Source: Neoechinorhynchus agilis
Lineage: Eukaryota; Acanthocephala
Assembly: GCA_051530055.1 (NCBI GenBank)
Contig: CM121342.1
Span: forward strand, 13,268,001-13,332,000
DNA length: 64,000 nt
Direction of reading: 5' to 3'
Shown here: in pieces, positions 57,856 through 64,000 of the stretch
Layout: the number at the start of each line of letters is the position of its first letter
Position numbering within the stretch: position 1 is the stretch's first letter
Position numbers and translations under genes: made by a program
Notes under the pieces: model-generated
The model's input: the letters and a program-made list of their open reading frames with translations, nothing else
Database searches by the model: none
What the model was told of the DNA's origin: nothing

Positions 57856-59229
57856 CTCCGTTAATTAGATTTAATAAATAGAAAATTTTAATTATAATAC
57901 TTGATTTAAGCGAAAGAGTACATTTATGATCCACATGGCTAGCGAATTTATTACGGGATAATGAATTCAATACTTTTTAAAATATGCGTTAAAATAGTAC
58001 TCCTTTCAACATTTAAAAAATTTCATTTGTTAGCACATTTCAAATTCCCGCAAAGCAATGTTCGTAATCAGTTTTTGATTAGTTCCCCCTAAAATGAACT
58101 CCACGGCGTACAATTAATTCAAAATAAATGATATTTTTCATCACTACTACCACTTTATTGTATCCAAAGATACATTCGATCACTTTATTATCATTTAGAC
58201 GCGGCGAAAAGAATGCCATACGTTTGCGACAGTGTGTAGCTAGTGGACAACATACCTGACTTTATGATCAAATCGCGTTGTGTAAATCTTTTTCGATACA
58301 ACCTAATAAAAGATTAGAACGACTCCATTTTTCATTTAATTCCTTCATTCGCTCTTGAATGCTCTTAAATGAATGGGCCATTAGCAGTAAAGGATTACGA
58401 ATGTGTATCCGTCAAGCGGAATGCATATCTAATCCTTGCTTAGTTGATAGTTCGAGTAAAATATGCTTTACTTCATTCATTAGAAACACGCACTTCATAT
58501 TTCTTATACTCTGGAATTTTAACCATTATTTGATCTTTACTATACAAAAAATTTCAAAGAAATACTTAGTAGTTTATTGATCGACGTGTTTGAAACTTTT
58601 CTTACTGTAAATTTCTAAGCAAAGACTGAATTTTGAATTCATAACAAAGGCATATTTTGTAGATTTATTGATTGTTGCAAAGTTATGCGAGGAAAAAATC
58701 GTTTCATTCAAACTAAAGTATTTCAACTCGCCACTGCGCTGAATTTATCGAATCTATGTGAACATTGCATATTCATTATCAAGACGCTCAACAATTCTTT
58801 TTGTCGTACATTTTTAATTCGAGGATGCTGTTATCACGTAGACTTTTGGAGCAAAATTGTCGCTGAACTGCCCAACATCTGCATTAATCAAAATAAAACA
58901 AAATAATCAATTTCGTGCAAATATAAGGTTGTATGAAGGTTTTTAATTTCTCCTAATTAATTTCTAGGATATTAAAATATCACGAGAGATAATAGGCTGT
59001 CTATTGATTCTTATTTGAACGTCCGATGCACTAATGTTTATTTATTAACTTTCTAAATGAACACTGCACAAAGTTGACGATGACGGGGTTTTTTCTTGAA
59101 GAATTTTGTCAACAAATTTAACATCGTGTTTTTTGCCTGATTTGTCTTTATGGAAAAAGAATAAGCTTAGATTGTATGAATTGTAATGTTGCTTAACCTA
59201 AATGAGTTATTGGCCAAGGCTAATTCTAG
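57856..59229. other. gene-poor spacer
   Basis: Two short frames (58359-58580 and 58685-58906) lack any domain, signal or bias I can defend. AATAAATAGAAAATT at 57873 is the likely poly(A) signal of the receptor gene. Confidence 0.4.
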
Positions 59230-59697
59230 ATGAAGGTATCAATAAAACAGTTCCACAATTTTCTAACGTACTTGATGGAGTGTTCAAATAAACTTGGGGA
59301 CTGTTGGCACTTAGAATTTGGACAAGATGCAACCGACGAGCACGCCATAAAATCTGGGACAGTTCTACACGATGATAAAAAGTATTATATTGAACACCAA
59401 ATATGGTACAATGAAGCTTACGCAGTACCGATACTTTATTTTTCGATAACAAATGAACAAGGAAAACGAGAAGGAGTTGTTAAGAGCTTAAAAATTCTTG
59501 GCTTAGATGAAACTGAAGTTGAGCATATAAGTGAGCAATGCCACATAAGGACACAGAAACCAATGATGGTTGTTCATCCTTGCAAAAATTGGAATTTATT
59601 CTCGGGAAGCGAAGTTTCTATGATCATTAAATGGCTTAGTGTCGTTGGCCAACATGTTGGTCTAGTAATGGACAATCGTTATGGAACCCTCGTTTAG
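59230..59697 (+). CDS. ATG10: ATG10-like E2 conjugating enzyme for ATG12
   Basis: 155-residue single-exon protein. ATG10 is the E2-like enzyme that transfers ATG12 to ATG5 in autophagosome formation. The family core is present: YIEHQIWYNEAYAVPILYFSI in the middle strand region, then QKPMMVVHPCKNW, in which the Cys of HPC is the catalytic thioester residue, then IIKWLSVVGQHVGL near the C-terminus. ATG3 shares HPC but is about twice as long and has a C-terminal helix missing here, so ATG10 is the better call. AATTCTAG directly abuts the ATG, as at a trans-splice site. Confidence 0.86.
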   Translation: MKVSIKQFHNFLTYLMECSNKLGDCWHLEFGQDATDEHAIKSGTVLHDDKKYYIEHQIWYNEAYAVPILYFSITNEQGKREGVVKSLKILGLDETEVEHISEQCHIRTQKPMMVVHPCKNWNLFSGSEVSMIIKWLSVVGQHVGLVMDNRYGTLV

Positions 59698-60257
59698 GAT
59701 TACTATTCGTTAAATTGAATAATGTGATCACGATCAATGTTCCCCTTAAGTGTTTTGACAGACTGTGCAGAAAAAGATTAACGTGAGCTCAAAAAATCCT
59801 AATGATTGCTTTTAATAGGCCGAATGTGATAAAAACTGCAATATTAAAGTTAACAATTAAAATTATGGAAAATGAAGTGGCAAATTATTTGAATCAATTT
59901 AATCTTCTCTTTGAATATTTAATTAAACGCGACCAACTAATATTTATTCAACGTCATTTTGCTTATTATCGGCCATTTTTCCTTCTGTATTTGTGTTATT
60001 CAATGATTGTAAATTTCATTTAGATTAATTTGACTATAATACGATAAGAAAAATTTAATGCTTATCAGGTTATCCATATGATGAACTTGTAGTCTGTTTC
60101 AGGATTTGGTTTTAATACCGTTCATTAAGCTTGAAAAGTTCCATATATATAAAGCCAAAACGACTGTGTCTGTATCAAACTATTTCTAACTTTCTATTGA
60201 ATAAAAAATTTAAGTCGGCATATTGTTTACAGAATTTTGAGAACAAACAATAATTGA
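59698..60257. other. intergenic, nothing recognised
   Basis: AT-rich spacer after ATG10. A 73-codon frame at 59802 is probably chance. Confidence 0.4.
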
Positions 60258-60286
60258 CTGAAGAAATCCAGCGTGATTGGACGAAA
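60258..60286 (+). ncRNA. hammerhead-like core, solo copy
   Basis: CTGAAGA, then a short TCCA/TGGA helix with loop around GCGTGAT, then C and GAAA, followed by TATTTCAATTAAAGTG. Same order as the cores at 15953, 19.3, 52.56 and 52.99 kb, but with the weakest helix II and no inverted partner nearby. Confidence 0.5.
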
Positions 60287-60921
60287 TATTTCAATTAAAG
60301 TGATTCTTGGATATATAATTTTCCCCACTTTCGCAAACTTTGGCATAAACCTTAAAAACTTTGTGATGAAACGTTTTACATCATCTTTAACAAAATCGAA
60401 AATCCATTTCTTTTCAAAAACTCAGTAGTCAAAATACTTGCCACTATCTTAATTCATTATTTGGAAATTGTTTACCTGGACGATGACATAATAGTTTGAT
60501 AAACCTTAGAATAATAACGGTGTCGAAGTCACTTCCATCTACATATAGAGCCTTATTCGCAGCGTCGCTCAAATGAACTGTTGTGAGGAGATACTGCGAC
60601 CTTAGTTTACAGTATTTTCTTGTTGATAAATTACTGCTTTCAAAGTATTTGCACTTTGATGTCAGTTGATTTAAAACATCATCGTAAATCAGTCAGAAAA
60701 ATCATCTTGCACTACAAAGGTGATGAAGTCAACCGCCAGCTTTAAGGAACTTCATTATACTTTTAAACATGATCATGAATCACCAAACCATAGACGTGTT
60801 TATTTTAATCAAGATTTTAACCATATTTGGTGTAGACTTTTTTCGCTCGTTCAATTCTTGTCTCACATCTCGATCTTCAACGCTTTCAACGAGCATCCGC
60901 ACCATTTGATTCCTATTCTGG
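60287..60921. other. spacer
   Basis: No supported gene on the plus strand. The minus strand from about 60780 to 60921 may hold a downstream exon of the zinc-finger frame (NRNQMVRMLVESVEDRD...), not proven. Confidence 0.35.
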
Positions 60922-61317
60922 TTAACCAACTTTATAACTGAATAAATATGACTTTTGTTGACCAATGTGTCTCTTTAAGTGATCAAGTTTCCATTCATCC
61001 AACTTTTTCCAACTGTTAAACTCATATTTTCCTTTCGAGCGGGAACATAGCGTACAAACAACATCGTCATTGTCTTTGTAGATAAAAATATGTCCAAGTT
61101 TTACTAGCTCCTTGATTGACAATGTTGTTTCTATAAATTCTAAAAGCTGCTCTTCTTTAAATCTATCATATATTTTGGTTTTTACTGTTTGCAAACGTAT
61201 ATCCGACTGTCTCTGACATAACTTATGGCTAAAATTAACTATTCTAAAGGCTGAACTTTTGAACACCCGACTCAATTCACAATCTCCGCTCAACATATAA
61301 CACTCTTTCACGTCCAC
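60922..61317 (-). CDS. zinc-finger protein, unrecognised
   Basis: 131-codon frame starting ATG at 61317. Its C-terminal third has a C2H2/BED-like finger (VVCTLC...LDHLKRH: Cys-x2-Cys, then about 24 residues, His-x4-His) after a helical stretch (KIYDRFKEEQLLEFIETTLSIKELVKL). The frame closes just after the finger; a second open stretch at 60780-60965 on the same strand may continue the protein after an intron. BED-like fingers occur both in host regulators and in transposase-derived proteins, and the neighbouring LINE makes an element origin possible. Family unknown. Confidence 0.45.
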   Translation of the reverse strand: MDVKECYMLSGDCELSRVFKSSAFRIVNFSHKLCQRQSDIRLQTVKTKIYDRFKEEQLLEFIETTLSIKELVKLGHIFIYKDNDDVVCTLCSRSKGKYEFNSWKKLDEWKLDHLKRHIGQQKSYLFSYKVG

Positions 61318-61320
61318 GCC

Positions 61321-62690
61321 TGAAACATTTGTCTACTCTCCGATACTTCCCTTAGTTTCGTCATACGAAGTACTGCAGCATCTCAAGAAATTACCTCGAA
61401 ATTCGTCCTCTCAATCCGAAATCTCAAGCTGGGCTCTTCGCTGCATCATTCCCGAACTCATCGACCCTCTTACCCACATTATAAACCACAGCTTTTTGTA
61501 TGGCATCTACCAAAATGTTTCAAAACTCGCCGCCTTACTTTGCATTTATGGGACGCTCCTACGTAACGTCGACAATAATCCCTCCCACGCCACCCGTCTC
61601 ATTCAACTTGATTTATCGAAAGCATTCGACTCCGTGTACCATTCAATAATTCTCCAAGCCTGCTCCGATTTTGGTCTCAACTTGTGGCAGATTCACTGGC
61701 TCGAATTTGATTTTCACAATCGCAAACAATACATTCACTGCCGTTCTACCTCTACTATCAGCCTATCCCCCACCAAAGGCGTACCTCAAAGTTCTGTCTT
61801 GTCACCACTTCTTTTTAGTATTTTCCTAAACGATCTCAAACCTCTCTCCTCTCACTCTAAACTCTTCTTATACGCCGACCATATCACCCTCACCACCCAT
61901 TCACCACCCCACCTCTCCCTCTCCTTAATCTCTAACGAAATCACACACAAAAGATTTCTGCACCAATCACAAACTCCATCTAAATTTCTCTAAATACTTC
62001 AAAATGATCCTCTCTCCCACAACCCCATATCCTACCCGGTGCTTCCAAATGACATCCAACGAATCAACTCCCTCAGAATTCTGGGTATCCAATTTCAATC
62101 AAATTTGAAATGGGACTCGCACATCATTCTCTAGCTCAACACCTTTAAAATTTATCTCCTCAAATGCCTCAGACATTTAGGAATCCCTTCACCCTATCTA
62201 TCCAAATTTTACTTCTGCTTTATTTTACCCTCCCTCACCTGCGGCTATCCCGTCTTTTGCAACCTTTCCCAGTCTCAAGTCCGTCGTCTTGAAATGTTTC
62301 ATAGAAGAGCATCTAAAACTTGTACCGCTGATTTCCCCCCCTCTCGCCGAATGCTTTGATACTATTTTCATCAAACAATCAAAATGCCTCTCAACCCTAC
62401 AACCACAATTTTAACAACATTTTGTCCCCGTTTTTACATGAGCACAATACTCGCATTCCAAATTCTTTTCATCCTCCTATTCCCCGCACCACTCTCTACT
62501 ACCCAATCATCTCGGACATCATTACCCGAAATGAACCTGAGCAAAGACAAACCTCACAAGCCTTCCTGCAAACCATAACCACCAATCCCCACCCGCCAAC
62601 TCGACCAGATATTTCCACCCGAACAGACTTCCCCCGACCTCACCAAATCCGCATTCCATAGTTTCAAACCAATAATGTTTATCGCTCAAA
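61321..62690 (+). mobile_element. LINE (jockey/CR1-type non-LTR retrotransposon), decayed reverse transcriptase
   Basis: Typical non-LTR reverse transcriptase text: an upstream LTHIINHSFLYGIY, then LIQLDLSKAFDSVYHSIILQACSDFG (block with catalytic Asp), LEFDFHNRKQYIHC, the GVPQSSVLSPLLFSIFLNDL block and FLYADHITL, where the second Asp of the YADD box is His. Frame changes and stops follow after about 61993, while coding-like text continues to about 62690. The endonuclease domain is absent, so the copy is 5'-truncated as LINEs usually are. The coding strand is strikingly rich in C and poor in G compared with the flanks. Confidence 0.85.
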
Positions 62691-62879
62691 TGACGATTGC
62701 TCTATCTTCATCAAAAACAATGCCACAAAAATGACCCAAAGGTACATGGGCCCAATTCTTGTCACTTAACAAACAACTAAACGTATTAATTATGACTCTG
62801 ATGCGGGGTTTTATCATGGCATTTCAGTAACTATAGAAGCCGATGTGCGAAGACGAAGGAGAACAAATAAACGAGAGAA

Positions 62880-63090
62880 ACATATTTTAGATGAATGGAG
62901 CGCTCGGCAGCTCGGCACTCTCTCTGCTCCAGGGTCTCTCGAAGAAATTGAGAGAGGCAACCGGAGACTCAAGAGCAGGCGTATTCCTTCGACAAAATAT
63001 CTCGCTAGCAGTACAACGGGGCAATGCTGCCAGCGTGATAGCGACGGTCGAGGAAGGACAAAAGCTGGAATTCGGCGGGAAGTGGTGAGT
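62880..63090 (+). mobile_element. retroelement C-terminal tail, fragment 4
   Basis: Plus-strand text matches the last ~60 residues of the tail at 49.2 kb: GLSKKLREATGDSRAGVFLRQ, then NISLAVQRGNAASVIATVEEG. It is the only copy in plus orientation and lies just beyond the LINE. Confidence 0.65.
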
Positions 63091-63482
63091 GTGTTAATTG
63101 TCGAGAGATGAAGATTGATTGAATACATTTATCGTTTATCAAAAAAAGATGAAAAATTAATAGATTTGTATGGCGAAGATAGAAGTAATATGATGAAAGA
63201 GGAATTGAGAAGGTTAAGAGTTTTTGCCCCTGGGCAGTAGGGGGTCGCGCGGTTAGGCTAATGTTGGGTTCAGAGCTAGAAAGATTCAGTCCAATTTTAA
63301 TTATCTAAACGATTTCTTTATTTTATAGAATTTAGTGTAAAGTAGACTATAATGGTAGTGTTATGTTTATTTATGACAAAATGAGCAGCTTTTACAGTGT
63401 AATTTTATTCAGAATTCACAATTCGTCGATCCAATGTTAATTTCTCGCATTTAAAAATTGAATTCTTTTTATGAAATAATTG
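63091..63482. other. intergenic, nothing recognised
   Basis: Spacer, downstream of the minus-strand gene at the right edge. Confidence 0.4.
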
Positions 63483-64000
63483 TTATAGTACAATCTTTAA
63501 ATTTTGAAATACATCGTCAGAAATATCAATATTTATCGTATCATCTAAATCCCGTTCTTTTGAAATACAGAAATCGTTTCGTACTTTTAGAATAAAATTT
63601 GGGAAAATGACACTGAATTCGCGATCAACAGCTGTTAAGAGATTGTCCAAGAACGCTTCTACATCGCCGTGCAAGTGCTGGATCCAAAATTCGGAAAGTC
63701 CATTCGTAGAAATGACACTAATATTTCGCGGCATTATCGGTTTGTATTCCGCAGTTTTTTGAAATCCTATTGAGAAAATGTAATACTCTGTTGCTTTAAC
63801 TATTTGAGCAGGTCGCATTGCTGCACGATGAGGTGTACTAGGCGAGATCAGCTTTAGATTTACGGTTCTTTTGATTCTCATTGGAGCACAACAATAGTAG
63901 ATATAATCGTTGATCGAGTTCAACGAGTAGTAGGTCACCAAAGGTGGTTTAAAAAACGAGTCGCTTGATGCGAAATCCCATAGGCTTAATATCACAGCAA
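63483..64000 (-). CDS. unrecognised protein, C-terminal part (runs off right edge)
   Basis: Minus-strand frame of 170 codons, open to the window edge without an ATG, so it is the last exon or exons of a larger gene. It looks genuine: mixed composition, conserved-looking aromatic and charged residues. ISVISTNGLSEFWIQHLHGDVEAFLDNL has the feel of a tudor-type strand pattern (a valine-rich strand, then EFWIQ), but the match is weak and I do not assign a family. It ends at a normal stop at 63483. Confidence 0.5.
   Translation of the reverse strand, partial: AVILSLWDFASSDSFFKPPLVTYYSLNSINDYIYYCCAPMRIKRTVNLKLISPSTPHRAAMRPAQIVKATEYYIFSIGFQKTAEYKPIMPRNISVISTNGLSEFWIQHLHGDVEAFLDNLLTAVDREFSVIFPNFILKVRNDFCISKERDLDDTINIDISDDVFQNLKIVL

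Noticed and set aside
62356-62661. Separate 101-codon frame after the LINE reverse transcriptase
   Set aside because: It is out-of-frame reading of the C-rich decayed LINE body.
1-64000. Bacterial contamination because of the YjbQ and GH5 genes
   Set aside because: Both have host-type splice signals or introns and lie among animal genes.

Overview
This is eukaryotic DNA: AT-rich, with coding exons joined by short GT-AG introns (about 35-70 nt for many) and a few longer ones, and no prokaryotic operons, Shine-Dalgarno sites or CRISPR arrays. The gene set is animal: ZNF598, CDK5RAP1, UTP3/SAS10, DIP2, RABGGTB, ATG10, neuronal-calcium-sensor proteins and S1 serine proteases. A PMP3/UPF0057 proteolipid gene and splice-acceptor-like sites lying directly on start codons (as in spliced-leader trans-splicing) point to a nematode. 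The tandem secreted S1 proteases would fit a Trichinella/Trichuris-like clade, but that last step is inference.

Layout. 1-1.5 kb: a GH5 endoglycoceramidase-like gene running off the left edge (-). 1.9-4.6 kb: a ~291-bp tandem array, then a 420-bp palindrome and a foldback DNA element. 5.8-9.2 kb: ZNF598 (+), tail to tail with CDK5RAP1 (-, 9.8-11.6 kb). 12.4-15.1 kb: a YjbQ/UPF0047 gene and UTP3/SAS10, both (-). 15.9-16.6 kb: a Penelope-like element remnant (GIY-YIG end) with a hammerhead-like ribozyme core just downstream. 18.1-19.0 kb: two small genes, PMP3-like and a two-EF-hand protein. 19.1-23.8 kb: palindromic repeats and gene-poor DNA. 23.8-30.6 kb: a many-exon DIP2 homologue. 31.6-38.4 kb: an LC8-domain protein and two divergently oriented neuronal-calcium-sensor-like genes flanking 4.3 kb without genes. 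39.4-44.9 kb: retroelement tails, a single-pass membrane protein and two tandem secreted serine proteases. 45.2-46.4 kb: RABGGTB (-). 49-53 kb: another retroelement tail, a second copy of the foldback element, a third EF-hand gene and two large palindromes. 54-60 kb: a secreted protein, an Ig/FN3-type membrane receptor and ATG10. 60.9-63.1 kb: a zinc-finger ORF and a decayed LINE. 63.5-64 kb: an unrecognised gene running off the right edge (-).

The most interesting signal is not a protein gene. Several unrelated-looking palindromes (19.1, 52.4 and 52.9 kb) and solo sites (15.95 and 60.26 kb) share one layout: CTGANGA, a short GC-richer hairpin, then GAAA, followed by an AATAAA-type tail. This is the hammerhead ribozyme core. 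One copy lies directly behind the GIY-YIG frame of the Penelope-like element, and the 52.4-kb palindrome shares that copy's upstream flank. I infer a family of non-autonomous, inverted-repeat elements derived from Penelope-like element ends. Many exon borders below are inferred from homology and splice consensus; where frames do not join cleanly this is stated.
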